A DNA stretch of 64,000 nt, from assembly GCF_031157525.1 (NCBI RefSeq), contig NZ_JAVIXR010000009.1:106568-170567 (forward strand), read 5' to 3'. This DNA comes from Marinobacter sediminicola (lineage in GTDB: Bacteria; Pseudomonadota; Gammaproteobacteria; Pseudomonadales; Oleiphilaceae). The notes beneath the pieces are model-generated. The model worked only from the letters and a program-made list of their open reading frames with translations, ran no database searches and was not told the DNA's origin. A program made the translations under genes and the position numbers. Shown piece after piece: positions 47,817 to 57,256 of this stretch (positions are counted from its first letter, which is position 1; every line of letters begins with the position of its first letter).

Positions 47817-47855
47817 AAAATACGTGCGCCGCTCGTAAAATACGTGCGCCGCACG
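47817..47855 (+). repeat. Tandem 19-base direct repeat with 20-bp period
   Basis: AAAATACGTGCGCCGCTCG (47817-47835) is repeated at 47837-47855 with one base changed. The first copy begins immediately after the AlbA_2 gene stop, and the pair lies at the left edge of the AT-richer ATPase-nuclease insert. It could be an operator or a scar of insertion. Confidence 0.75.
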
Positions 47856-47930
47856 CAATTTCGTGTACAGCGAGTGAAGGTGGGCGTCTACAGGCTAGGG
47901 CCGAAAACGTTAAATAATTGGGAAATAATG

Positions 47931-49046
47931 ATGATAGAAAGGCTTGAGCTCAAAAATTTCTCGTCATTTGACAGTCTAGATATCGGTTTTTCGTCCAAAA
48001 TCAATGTGATCATTGGCGAAAACGGTACTGGTAAGACGCAGTTACTGAAGGCGTTATATTTTGCCAATAAATCACTAGCTCTGCAGAGCGCAACGTCAGA
48101 GGAGATTCTGCGTCTTTATCGACCCTTGAGCAACTCTCTGAAGGGGCTGGTTGGTGATGATGGAAAGTCAAAGGCAGAACTCATCTGTAAGATGGCATAT
48201 GGCCAGATATTACATGTTAGCTTTTCTGCAAACTCTAAACATTTACTGCAGGAACTGATCGTAAGCACACCAGCGATTGGCTTCCCAAACTTTATCCCCG
48301 TCAAAGAAGTACTTTCTTTAATGAAAGGTATTTTAGCCGATGACGGTAGCACTGAAACTTTGCAAACTTTATTTGATCAAAGTTATCTCGATGTTGCCCA
48401 CAATCTGGCAAAAAAAGCATCAATAAAAACTCATGAAAAAATTGACCAGGATCCAAGATTTGGATCGGTTTATCTAAAGCTAATTGATGTTCTTGGTGGA
48501 AGATTTCAAGTTATAGAGCGTTCAGGGAAGGTTTCTGTTGCATTTCAGTCCGGTCATTATGAAAGGGTCAAAGACCCCAAAAGTCAAAATCATGATCAGT
48601 TGACGTTCCGAGCCAAACGTCGCGACTCGGCAGACATGACAGCGGAGGGCTTGCGCAAGTTAGGTACATTGCAGCTGTTGATAGAAAATTATGAGCTTGA
48701 TCCCGGACAAAGCGGCGTAATGCTCTGGGATGAGCCAGAAGCCAATCTTAATCCAAAGCTAATGAAGTTGATTGTTGAGGTTTTATTGGAACTCGCGCGA
48801 AATGGACAGCAAGTGATCTTGGCGACACACGACTATGTGCTGCTTAAGTGGTTTGATTTACTAATGAACAAGGGTAAAGACGACCATGTGCGCTTCCATA
48901 GCCTTTACCGAGATGAAGATACTCAGGGAATCAAAGTTTCGTCAACAGATGAGTATCTTGATATTTCACCAAATCCCATCGATGAAGCCTTCGGGTTCCT
49001 TATCAATAAAGAGATCGAGAATGATATGGGAGGGCTCGGTAAATGA
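47931..49046 (+). CDS. ABC/SMC-like AAA ATPase, partner of a nuclease-like protein
   Basis: A 371-residue ATPase of the AAA_15/AAA_21 (OLD/RecF-like) type. The N terminus IERLELKNFSSFDSLDIGF leads to Walker A GENGTGKT (29-36). The C-terminal part has MTAEGLRKLG (signature-like), Walker B MLWDEPEANLNPKL and the switch histidine ATHD. No Toprim domain is attached. ATG 47931 fits GGGA at the proper distance; an earlier start at 47844 would cross the direct repeat. The stop overlaps the nuclease-like gene as ATGA. The region is AT-richer than brxC and most of pglX. Confidence 0.85.
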   Translation: MIERLELKNFSSFDSLDIGFSSKINVIIGENGTGKTQLLKALYFANKSLALQSATSEEILRLYRPLSNSLKGLVGDDGKSKAELICKMAYGQILHVSFSANSKHLLQELIVSTPAIGFPNFIPVKEVLSLMKGILADDGSTETLQTLFDQSYLDVAHNLAKKASIKTHEKIDQDPRFGSVYLKLIDVLGGRFQVIERSGKVSVAFQSGHYERVKDPKSQNHDQLTFRAKRRDSADMTAEGLRKLGTLQLLIENYELDPGQSGVMLWDEPEANLNPKLMKLIVEVLLELARNGQQVILATHDYVLLKWFDLLMNKGKDDHVRFHSLYRDEDTQGIKVSSTDEYLDISPNPIDEAFGFLINKEIENDMGGLGK

Positions 49047-49597
49047 CATTAGTAAAAGCTGATGGGTTTGAGTTTCACTTTACGGACGCTATTGATGCAT
49101 TCGTTTTCGACGAAACGGATCGAACAAAACCGACATTTCATGGTGCACCTATGAAAGGTGTCGACATTGTTGCAGAGTTCGCGGATGCCTATATATATGT
49201 AGAGCTAAAAGATTATGACGATCCGTCTATTTATGATATCCGCGTTGCTTCGGATGATGATGAAAAGAAAATGAGACAAGATAGCTTTAAGTGGCTTAAA
49301 AATTACCTCAAGTATAAATTTAGAGATTCTTATCTTTACCGGCATGCCGAACAGAAAGTCGATAAACCTGTCCATTACATCTGCTTACTTACTTTCGAGA
49401 ATGCGTTAAACGGTCGTATGCAAAAGGCTTTAAGACAGGAATTGCCAGTTGGTCGAGCATCGTCCCGATGGGCGTATGCGCTGGCTACAAGCTGCCAAGT
49501 CTTAAACATGGAGAAGTGGAATGAAAATTTCCCCAAGTGGCCAGTAACTCGGCTTGTTAACGCCGCTGGAGGAGCGCGACATCATGGAAATACCTAA
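49043..49597 (+). CDS. Small PD-(D/E)XK-like protein, presumed effector of the ATPase
   Basis: A 184-residue protein starting at ATG 49043 within the ATPase stop. D41 (GVDIVAEF) followed by E54 and K56 in YIYVELKDY forms a D-x12-E-x-K pattern on two predicted strands, as in PD-(D/E)XK nucleases; a long helix follows. No family is recognised. By analogy with ATPase-nuclease defence pairs it may be the toxic effector. Its 3' end overlaps the pglX start by 14 bases and contains the pglX ribosome-binding site. Confidence 0.65.
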   Translation: MTLVKADGFEFHFTDAIDAFVFDETDRTKPTFHGAPMKGVDIVAEFADAYIYVELKDYDDPSIYDIRVASDDDEKKMRQDSFKWLKNYLKYKFRDSYLYRHAEQKVDKPVHYICLLTFENALNGRMQKALRQELPVGRASSRWAYALATSCQVLNMEKWNENFPKWPVTRLVNAAGGARHHGNT

Positions 49598-52500
49598 GCT
49601 CAAAAAATTCGCCCAGTTCGCCCGCCGCAGCCTAATTGAACAGGTGACTGCCAAACTCAAACTGGTGCTGGCGGAAGAAAACCCAGCTCGGCGGGAACGC
49701 CCACAGGTCATTAAAAAGCTGGAAGACGCGGTAGCCGAGGAGGGCAAGGAACAAGTCATCGAGCGGGTGGCCTATATCTGGTTCAACCGCTTTTGCGCAC
49801 TGCGCTTTATGGACGTGAACCGCTATAACCGCCTAGGCATCGTTTCACCCGCAGAAGGGCAGTTTCAGCCCGAGATTCTGGCCGATGCCAAGATGGGTCA
49901 GATTGATGAAGATATGGTAGCGGAAGCGACTCGGCGGCGAATTTTTGCTTTGCTGGATGGCAAAACGCCCAGCCAGGATCCGCAAGGTGAGGCCTACCGC
50001 CTGCTGGTGGTGGCCGCCTGTAACTACTGGCACAGCGCCATGCCGTTCCTGTTTGAACGCATCGACGACTACACTGAGCTATTGATGCCGGGTGGCTTGC
50101 TATCGGGCAACTCTATTCTCGCCTACACCCGCGAGGCTATGACGCCAGACGCCTGCGAGGATGTCGAGGTGATCGGCTGGCTGTATCAGTTCTACATTTC
50201 TGAGAAGAAAGACCAGGTCTTTGAAGAAATGAGAAAGAGCACCAAAATTACGGCTGAGAATATTCCCGCGGCCACCCAGCTTTTTACGCCGCACTGGATA
50301 GTGCGCTACTTGGTAGAGAACTCTCTGGGCCGGCTCTGGATGCTCAATCGGCCACATTCGAGGCTGGTTGATCAGATGGATTACTACATCAAGCCTGAAG
50401 AACCGGAAACTGACTTTATCCGCATCAGCAGCCCTGAAGAAATTAAGATCTGCGACCCAGCCTGCGGCTCAGGCCACATGCTGACCTATGCCTTCGATTT
50501 ACTTTATTCCATCTACGAGGAAGAAGGGTACGAGCCCGCTGATATTCCGGCCATGATCTTGACTAATAACCTTTACGGTATCGAGATCGATGAACGCGCT
50601 GGGGAGCTGGCTGCTTTTGCGCTCATTATGAAGGCCCGCGCTAAACAGCGCCGCTTTTTCCGCAATCCGATACAGCCCCACATCACCGTATTAGAAAATG
50701 TTCACTTTGATGAGGGTGAACTCAGTGAGTACATGGATGTAGTCGGGCGCGATCTGTTCACCGGCGAACTGTCCGAGACATTGCTGCAGTTTGAGCACGC
50801 CAAAAATTTTGGCTCATTAATTGTGCCCAAACTGCGCGATCCGGCAGAGACACTGCGCATGATTGCAGCGCAAGAATTTTCGGACGATCTGTTGTTGAAC
50901 GATGTGCATGCAAGGGTTGAGGTAGCGTTACACATGGCTGAGGCCCTCTCCCGCAAATATCATGTGGTAGTAGCTAACCCGCCATATATGGGTAGCGGAG
51001 GAATGAATGGCATCTTAAGCAGTCATGCTAAAGATTATTTTCCCAATTCCCGTGCCGACCTGTCAGCTATGTTTATGGAAAGATTGTTAGCTCTTAGTCG
51101 AGTTTCTGGCGTCATTGCCATGATCAATATGCAATCTTGGATGTTTCTATCATCATTCGAAAAGTTGCGAGCACAGGTTCTTTCAAATTGCTCGATTCTT
51201 AACATGGCACATCTTGGTGAGCGAGGCTTCGACTCGATAGGTGGAGCAGTTGTTTCAACTACAGCCTTTGCAATAATGAATAAGCGCGCTGTAAAGCATG
51301 TGGGCGAATATCTTAGGTTGGTAGATGGGCGTTCTGAACAAGAAAAAGCGCAAATGGTAGTTAGCATCATCAAAGGTATGGATCGGACAAACTATTTTCG
51401 AGTGTCCGATGACTTGTTTGGTGTCGTCCCTGGCCAGCCCATAGCTTATTGGCTCTCGCCCATAATTTTAAGTCTTTTTGAAAATAAAAAGCTTGGCGAA
51501 ACCTTTGCCGCAAAAGAAGGTGTCGGCACTAGAAATGACGATGTATTCATGAGGCTGCAGTGGGAAGTTTCTCGGTCAAAAGTTGGCAAATACGCTCGCT
51601 GGCTTCAGTCCGACAAGGCAGGTGACGCTCGCCGCTGGTATATGGGGTTTAACTTTTTGATGGATTGGGAAAACGATGGTTTTAGAATTAAAAACTATCG
51701 TAATGAAGATGGCTCATTGCGCTCTCGTCCACAAAACACAGGGTATTTGTACGAAAGCGGCGTAACTTGGGCAAAGGTTAGCGCTGGTGCTCACGCTTTT
51801 AGGTGGAGACCTGAAGGTTACGGCTTTAACGACGCAGCCCCAACTCTGTTTGGAGAAAACTCTTTTGAGTCTCTGGCCCAGCTCAACTCAGTGATAATGA
51901 AGCCACTGCTTGCCGCCACTGGGAATACAATAAATATTTCAACAGGGACACTTGGAAGTTTGCCTTTACTTCAACCAAGTAGCGCTGGGAACTATTTGAA
52001 GGACAACTCGTCTATGCTTGTGAATCTTGCGAGACTCGACTGGGATGCCTACGAAACCTCATGGGATTTCACCTCCCTCCCTCTGCTCCAATCCGATTAT
52101 TACGCCGAGACGCTTGAAGGTAGTTATGCCCAACTGCGCAGGCATTGGCAGGGTATGACTTATAAGATGCAGCGGCTGGAGGAAGAGAACAATCGCATCT
52201 TCATCGACGCCTACGGTCTGCAAGACGAGCTGACCCCCGAGGTGCCGCTGAACGAGATCACCCTCACCTGCAACCCCGCCTATCGCTATGGCGGCAACGC
52301 CAGCGTCGAGGACCGCGAGATTCGCCTGCGCGCCGATACCGTGGCCGAGTTTTTGTCCTACGCCGTAGGCTGCATGTTCGGCCGCTATGCGTTGGACAAA
52401 CCGGGGCTGATCTTAGCCAACCAAGGCGAAACTATTGCGGATTACCTGAATCAGATTCCAGAGCCCCGCTTCTCGGCCGATGAAGATAATGTCATCCCAA

Positions 52501-53054
52501 TGCTCGATGGTGACTGGTTCAGCGACGATATTGCCGAACGCTTCCGCGAATTTCTCCGCGTCGCCTTTGGTGAAGAGCGTTACGAGGAGAACTTAAGCTT
52601 CGTCGAGCATGCCCTGGGAAAGGACATCCGCAAATACTTTCTGAAGGACTTCTACAACGACCATGTGCGGCGCTACAAAAAACGCCCCATCTACTGGCTA
52701 TTCTCTTCGCCCAAGGGCTCATTCAATGCGCTGATCTATATGCACCGCTACCGCCCGGATACAGTCAGCGTGGTGCTCAACGATTACCTGCGGGAGTTCC
52801 GCACTAAACTGACGTCCCGTCGGGATCACTTGGAGGCGGTCAGCATCAGCGCCAGTGCATCTTCCGCAGAAAAAACAAAAGCGCTGAAGGATATCGAAAA
52901 AATCAGCAAGATTATCGTTGAACTGGCCGATTACGAACGTGACGTACTTTACCCGTTGGCTACCAAACAGGAGGAAATCGATTTGGATGACGGCGTGAAA
53001 GTGAATTACCCAAAATTCGGCCATGCGCTGAAGAAAATAACCGGACTGAGCTGA
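49584..53054 (+). CDS. pglX: BREX DNA adenine methyltransferase PglX
   Basis: A 1156-residue N6-adenine methyltransferase. ATG 49584 follows GGAGGAG; an in-frame upstream start at 49554 lies inside the previous gene. The SAM-binding motif DPACGSGHM is at about residue 291 and the catalytic NPPY at about 465. The region after NPPY (about 480-820) holds the target-recognition domain and is visibly AT-richer than both flanks. The C-terminal part (about 830-1156) is helical. PglX marks the host's BREX site and is needed for defence. Confidence 0.96.
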   Translation: MEIPKLKKFAQFARRSLIEQVTAKLKLVLAEENPARRERPQVIKKLEDAVAEEGKEQVIERVAYIWFNRFCALRFMDVNRYNRLGIVSPAEGQFQPEILADAKMGQIDEDMVAEATRRRIFALLDGKTPSQDPQGEAYRLLVVAACNYWHSAMPFLFERIDDYTELLMPGGLLSGNSILAYTREAMTPDACEDVEVIGWLYQFYISEKKDQVFEEMRKSTKITAENIPAATQLFTPHWIVRYLVENSLGRLWMLNRPHSRLVDQMDYYIKPEEPETDFIRISSPEEIKICDPACGSGHMLTYAFDLLYSIYEEEGYEPADIPAMILTNNLYGIEIDERAGELAAFALIMKARAKQRRFFRNPIQPHITVLENVHFDEGELSEYMDVVGRDLFTGELSETLLQFEHAKNFGSLIVPKLRDPAETLRMIAAQEFSDDLLLNDVHARVEVALHMAEALSRKYHVVVANPPYMGSGGMNGILSSHAKDYFPNSRADLSAMFMERLLALSRVSGVIAMINMQSWMFLSSFEKLRAQVLSNCSILNMAHLGERGFDSIGGAVVSTTAFAIMNKRAVKHVGEYLRLVDGRSEQEKAQMVVSIIKGMDRTNYFRVSDDLFGVVPGQPIAYWLSPIILSLFENKKLGETFAAKEGVGTRNDDVFMRLQWEVSRSKVGKYARWLQSDKAGDARRWYMGFNFLMDWENDGFRIKNYRNEDGSLRSRPQNTGYLYESGVTWAKVSAGAHAFRWRPEGYGFNDAAPTLFGENSFESLAQLNSVIMKPLLAATGNTINISTGTLGSLPLLQPSSAGNYLKDNSSMLVNLARLDWDAYETSWDFTSLPLLQSDYYAETLEGSYAQLRRHWQGMTYKMQRLEEENNRIFIDAYGLQDELTPEVPLNEITLTCNPAYRYGGNASVEDREIRLRADTVAEFLSYAVGCMFGRYALDKPGLILANQGETIADYLNQIPEPRFSADEDNVIPMLDGDWFSDDIAERFREFLRVAFGEERYEENLSFVEHALGKDIRKYFLKDFYNDHVRRYKKRPIYWLFSSPKGSFNALIYMHRYRPDTVSVVLNDYLREFRTKLTSRRDHLEAVSISASASSAEKTKALKDIEKISKIIVELADYERDVLYPLATKQEEIDLDDGVKVNYPKFGHALKKITGLS

Positions 53055-55552
53055 TGAGTGATCGTATTACCCAGGCTTTGAATAAGTTATTCGACCGCCA
53101 CCGCATTGTGTTCTGGTACGACACTAAACACGAGCTGCGCAGTGATTTTGAGTCGGTGTCACTCCCGGATGTTGAGAAGCTGGAGATCGCCAACAATGAG
53201 TACGGGCTGAAATACCGTGTTCTGCGTGAAGCGCCAACGCAGAAGTTCCTGCTGTACAAAGAAGGTCCACAGCCAGCGGAGCTGGATAATTGGTTGCTGG
53301 ATGTGCAACTGGCCCACGGTGAATTTCGCACTGACCAGGTGGCTATCTGGCTGTCTGAGTTGGAGTTGGGCCTGGAGTTTGCCGAGATTGCGCAGGCTCA
53401 CGCTGAATTCTTCCAAGCCGAGAAACGCAAAGACGCCCTGAAAAAGTGGCTGAAACCGGATGATACCGCCGGCCAGTTGCGGCTGAAAATGCTGGCTGTG
53501 TGTGCGGGTAGCGAACCCCGGATGGATTCTGTGGTAGAGACTTTGCTTCAGCAGTTGGCTGATGACAGGGTTGAGGGCATGCGGCTGGTTGAACGCTGCG
53601 GGTTGGACACTTTCCTCTGGGAGCAACTAACGCGCTTTTATGGCTACGAATCCACTGAGCCGAACCTGCGGGATTTCGTTATCGCCTTATTTAAATCCTG
53701 CTATGCCATGAGTACCGATGGCGAGTTCAAAATGACCGGCGATGCGCTGGTGTTTCTTAAGCGCTGGAAGGACAGCCGTCAGTTCGAGTCAGGATTCGAA
53801 GCCTTATCCGCTGAGTGTGCCGATGTGCTTGGTATTGAGCAGGATTTGGGCAAGCGAGATTTCCGGAATCTGATTGAATTGGATTATTTCCGTCTGATCG
53901 ACCAGAAAATTATCAGTGATCTGGTGCGAGCTGTGGTTGGGCGCACGGTAACGAGTGGTGATGTAGCCCTTTGGGTGCGCCAGCGTCGCCAGGGGCATTG
54001 GTATGATGAATTCCGGCACCTTTATGAGGCCATCGAGTTTGGCGCCCGCTTTATTCAGATGCTGGGCGAGGCCAATCTCACTATGGACAGTCTGGCCGAT
54101 AGCGTGCAGCGATACAGCTGCGCCTGGTTTCAGCTCGACCAGCTCTATCGCAAGTTTACCTACCATGTGCGAGTATCTGGCCAGCCATCATTGATGGGGG
54201 AGCTGACTGAGCAGGTAGAGAATCTGTACTCCAACAGCTATTTGCTGAAGCTCGGGGATGCATTCCAAACACACGTAGATTCGAGCGCCCGCTGGGAAGC
54301 ATACCCAGTATTTCAGCAAAACACTTTTTTTGAGCATTGGGTGCGTCCGTTCCTTCGTAAGGACAAGCGGGTGTGTGTGATTATTTCCGATGCCATGCGT
54401 TACGAGATCGGTGACGAGCTGCTGAGCCTTATCCGCCAGGAAGACCGTTACAGCGCCGAGCTTGAGCCTGCGCTCTCCATGTTGCCTAGTTACACGCAGC
54501 TCGGTATGGCCGCACTGCTGCCCAATAAAACCTTGGCGATTGCGGATAACGATACCGGCACAACGCTGGTGAATGGGCAAAGCTCCCAAGGCACTACCAA
54601 TCGTACCAAGATTTTGCAGGCAGCCCTGGAAGGACGTGGCCAGGCGATCCGAGCTGAAGAGTTTATGCAGCTTAACCGCGACGATAGCCGGGAAGTGTTG
54701 AAAGGTAATGACGTGTTGTATATCTATCACAACCGCATTGACCACACCGGCGACAAAATGCACTCAGAAGGGCAAGCCTTCGAGGCGGCGGAACAGACCC
54801 TGGAAGATCTGATCCGCCTGATCAAAAAGCTGGCGGCTGCGAATGCCAACAACCTACTGGTGACCGCCGATCATGGCTTTATTTACCAGAACCGAGAGCT
54901 GGACGAGAGTGATTTCCTCAGTGTGCCTGTCAACGGGGACAATATTCTCTACCGCGACCGACGCTTCGTATTGGGGAAGGGTTTGGCATCCTCTCCCGCG
55001 TTCCATCACTTCTCGTCTGAGCAGCTTGGTCTGGAAGGCGATATGGAAGTGCAGGTTCCCAAATCCATCAACCGGTTGCGCCTGAAGGGATCCGGCAGTC
55101 GATTTGTTCATGGCGGTGCTTCGTTACAGGAGGTGGTGATACCGGTGCTGAAGGTGAACAAGAAACGTCAGAGCGATGTTAGCGCCGTTGAGGTGGATAT
55201 CCTGCGGGGAGCCAGCTCGGTGATTACCTCTGGCCAACTTGCGGTCGCCCTTTATCAGTCCGGGCCGGTAACGGAAAAAATTCAACCGCGCTTGCTGCGG
55301 GCTGGCATCTACACCGAGGCTGGCGAGCTGATTTCTGACAGTCACGAGCTGGTGTTTGATTTGACCTCAGAGAACCCCCGTGAACGTGAGCTGCAGGTGC
55401 GCTTTTTGCTGTCTCGCAAGGCGGATGAAGCGAATGGTCAGGAAGTGTTCTTACGGCTTGAGGAGCAGCATGCTGGTACGTCCCATTACAAGGAATACAA
55501 GTCGCTCAGATATACGATGCGGCGGTCCTTTACCAGCGATTTTGATTTTTGA
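53054..55552 (+). CDS. pglZ: BREX alkaline-phosphatase-like protein PglZ
   Basis: An 832-residue protein starting at ATG 53054, sharing one base with the pglX stop. The N-terminal half is helical. The PglZ domain begins near residue 430. Metal-site motifs of the alkaline phosphatase superfamily are present: VCVIISDAMRYEIGDELL, YIYHNRIDHTGDK and LLVTADHGFIYQ. The C-terminal 130 residues are beta-rich. Its size and features fit type A PglZ of BREX type 1. Metal-dependent hydrolase activity is expected. Confidence 0.96.
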   Translation: MSDRITQALNKLFDRHRIVFWYDTKHELRSDFESVSLPDVEKLEIANNEYGLKYRVLREAPTQKFLLYKEGPQPAELDNWLLDVQLAHGEFRTDQVAIWLSELELGLEFAEIAQAHAEFFQAEKRKDALKKWLKPDDTAGQLRLKMLAVCAGSEPRMDSVVETLLQQLADDRVEGMRLVERCGLDTFLWEQLTRFYGYESTEPNLRDFVIALFKSCYAMSTDGEFKMTGDALVFLKRWKDSRQFESGFEALSAECADVLGIEQDLGKRDFRNLIELDYFRLIDQKIISDLVRAVVGRTVTSGDVALWVRQRRQGHWYDEFRHLYEAIEFGARFIQMLGEANLTMDSLADSVQRYSCAWFQLDQLYRKFTYHVRVSGQPSLMGELTEQVENLYSNSYLLKLGDAFQTHVDSSARWEAYPVFQQNTFFEHWVRPFLRKDKRVCVIISDAMRYEIGDELLSLIRQEDRYSAELEPALSMLPSYTQLGMAALLPNKTLAIADNDTGTTLVNGQSSQGTTNRTKILQAALEGRGQAIRAEEFMQLNRDDSREVLKGNDVLYIYHNRIDHTGDKMHSEGQAFEAAEQTLEDLIRLIKKLAAANANNLLVTADHGFIYQNRELDESDFLSVPVNGDNILYRDRRFVLGKGLASSPAFHHFSSEQLGLEGDMEVQVPKSINRLRLKGSGSRFVHGGASLQEVVIPVLKVNKKRQSDVSAVEVDILRGASSVITSGQLAVALYQSGPVTEKIQPRLLRAGIYTEAGELISDSHELVFDLTSENPRERELQVRFLLSRKADEANGQEVFLRLEEQHAGTSHYKEYKSLRYTMRRSFTSDFDF

Positions 55553-55564
55553 GGGGGCGTATAG

Positions 55565-56725
55565 ATGAGTGAGTTGTGCGCTGCCATTGAGGTGGGCGAC
55601 CTGGCCAAGGTTGAGTCAATACTGGCAAGCTTTGAAGATGGGGCTGTTAGCCCGGAGGAAATGAGTGATGCTGGGTTTAGGCTCGCCTTGGACTCAGGCT
55701 TCAAAAAAATCGCTTGGGTACTGTTGAGTGACGGGCGATTCAATGCGAATGCTAATCACAGTGAGCCACTACGCCAGAGCATACGGTTAGGGTATTTGGA
55801 TATCGCTTCTGCGTTATTGGAAAAAGGCGCTAATCCCAATTTTCGTTGTGAAGTATCCAACAGCGCCATGTTGCTGGCGTTGGAGTACGAGTACTACGAC
55901 CTTGCTCAGAATATGATTGATTGTGGGGCTGAGGTAAACATCCGCAACGGTCGAGGTTGGACGCCCTTGATTTGGGCTGCCATTAAGGGCTACCGAAAGA
56001 TCGTAGATTTTTTGATTGATAACGGCGCGGATATCCATATTTGTAACAACGATGGTTGGAACGCACTTACGGGTGCCTTCTTTAAAAACCGGACAGACAT
56101 TGTAAATCTCCTTAGCGAGCAGGGTGCGCACTTCGGTCGGAAATACAGCGAAGCTGCGCTGCTCTCAGCTTATGAACACGGTTACCTCGATCTAGTAAGA
56201 AAGCTGGTTGATGACGGCACCCATGTGAATATTGTGGATGGCAGTGGGGATTCGTTGTTGATTTTGGCCATTCGGCGGGGTGACCTGGCCATTGTGGAGC
56301 TGCTATTGGAGCATGGTGCGGATGCTAACTGCAGAACAGGAAAGGGCAATCCGGCATTGTCTGTTGCCTTGAGCTGTCATCAGTATAGCGTAGCTCGTCT
56401 TTTGGTGAATCATGGTGCGGCGGTGAATGCTCCCAACCAAGATGATTGGTCACCATTATTACAAGCTGCAGAGCAGGGCAACGCGCAGTTGTGCCAACTC
56501 CTTATCGAAAAAGGTGCGGCGGTTAACCATCAGGTAGCGAGTCATTACGCCCCTTTGCTCCAGGCTGCAAGCAATGGCCATTTAGAGGCTGTAGAAGTGT
56601 TAGTAGGAGCTGGTGCTGACTTGAATATCAAAAACTCAAAGGGCACTCACGCCCGAAAACTTGCCAGTATATTCAAACACTCAAATATCGACTCGTTTTT
56701 GGAAGAGCATGGGGCACTTGAGTAG
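55565..56725 (+). CDS. Ankyrin-repeat protein inside the BREX locus
   Basis: A 386-residue soluble protein composed largely of about ten ankyrin repeats from residue 60 onward. Clear examples are GRGWTPLIWAAIKGYRKIVDFLIDNGADI and GKGNPALSVALSCHQYSVARLLVNHGAAV. No catalytic domain is visible. It starts 12 bases after pglZ, and its TAG stop shares one base with the next GTG start, so it is made together with the nuclease-like protein. A protein-binding role, perhaps holding or sensing that partner, is inferred. Confidence 0.88.
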   Translation: MSELCAAIEVGDLAKVESILASFEDGAVSPEEMSDAGFRLALDSGFKKIAWVLLSDGRFNANANHSEPLRQSIRLGYLDIASALLEKGANPNFRCEVSNSAMLLALEYEYYDLAQNMIDCGAEVNIRNGRGWTPLIWAAIKGYRKIVDFLIDNGADIHICNNDGWNALTGAFFKNRTDIVNLLSEQGAHFGRKYSEAALLSAYEHGYLDLVRKLVDDGTHVNIVDGSGDSLLILAIRRGDLAIVELLLEHGADANCRTGKGNPALSVALSCHQYSVARLLVNHGAAVNAPNQDDWSPLLQAAEQGNAQLCQLLIEKGAAVNHQVASHYAPLLQAASNGHLEAVEVLVGAGADLNIKNSKGTHARKLASIFKHSNIDSFLEEHGALE

Positions 56726-57231
56726 TGATAACCGAGTTAGAAGTCTTCGATGCTGTCCGTCGTGGTTACCTTGAGTTTGAAACAGCATCGAACGCCCAGA
56801 TTCTTGATTATTTTTCCACGATCGATGCAGAGTCTGCGGCTGGCCATGCTAGTCATATCAAAGGAATTTTGTTCGAGCAGGAGTATGTCGACCTGCTAGC
56901 CACACAAGGCGTGGAAGCTCAGATTTTTGAGGCAACGAATCACCCAGTAACCGATATCGCCATTTTTGAGGATGGTGATGTGGCCGTGGAATTGCAACTC
57001 AAAGCCACAGACAGTGTCAGCTACATAAATTCTTCGATTGACGAGTACCCGGAGGTGGGTTTTGTGGTTACCTCTGAGATTGCGGGTAGTTTTGATAGCG
57101 ATATGGTGATGGATTCTGGCATTGAGAATGCGGCTCTGGAGCAAGCGGTAGGCGAGACTCTTATGGATGAGGTGGTTAATCCGTTGAGCCCCTTCTCGGT
57201 GCTTGGCTGGCTTGTTGGCCTGCCGCTGTAA
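56725..57231 (+). CDS. Small PD-(D/E)XK-like protein coupled to the ankyrin gene
   Basis: A 168-residue protein starting at GTG 56725. The N-terminal helix has KGILFEQEYVDLL with E51, then D77 (HPVTDIAIF) and E89-x-Q91-x-K93 (VAVELQLKATD). This is the E...D...ExQxK layout of one PD-(D/E)XK nuclease group. The C-terminal end (SPFSVLGWLVGLPL) is hydrophobic. No specific family is recognised. It lies between the ankyrin gene and brxL and is probably the ankyrin protein's partner. Confidence 0.6.
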   Translation: MITELEVFDAVRRGYLEFETASNAQILDYFSTIDAESAAGHASHIKGILFEQEYVDLLATQGVEAQIFEATNHPVTDIAIFEDGDVAVELQLKATDSVSYINSSIDEYPEVGFVVTSEIAGSFDSDMVMDSGIENAALEQAVGETLMDEVVNPLSPFSVLGWLVGLPL

Positions 57232-57256
57232 ACAATGAAATATTAGAGGAAATATT

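Noticed and set aside
47931..49597. Calling the nested ATPase-nuclease pair PARIS (AriA/AriB)
   Set aside because: The second protein is short and has a D-E-K pattern instead of the Toprim-like DUF4435 pattern expected of AriB, so a named assignment is not supported.
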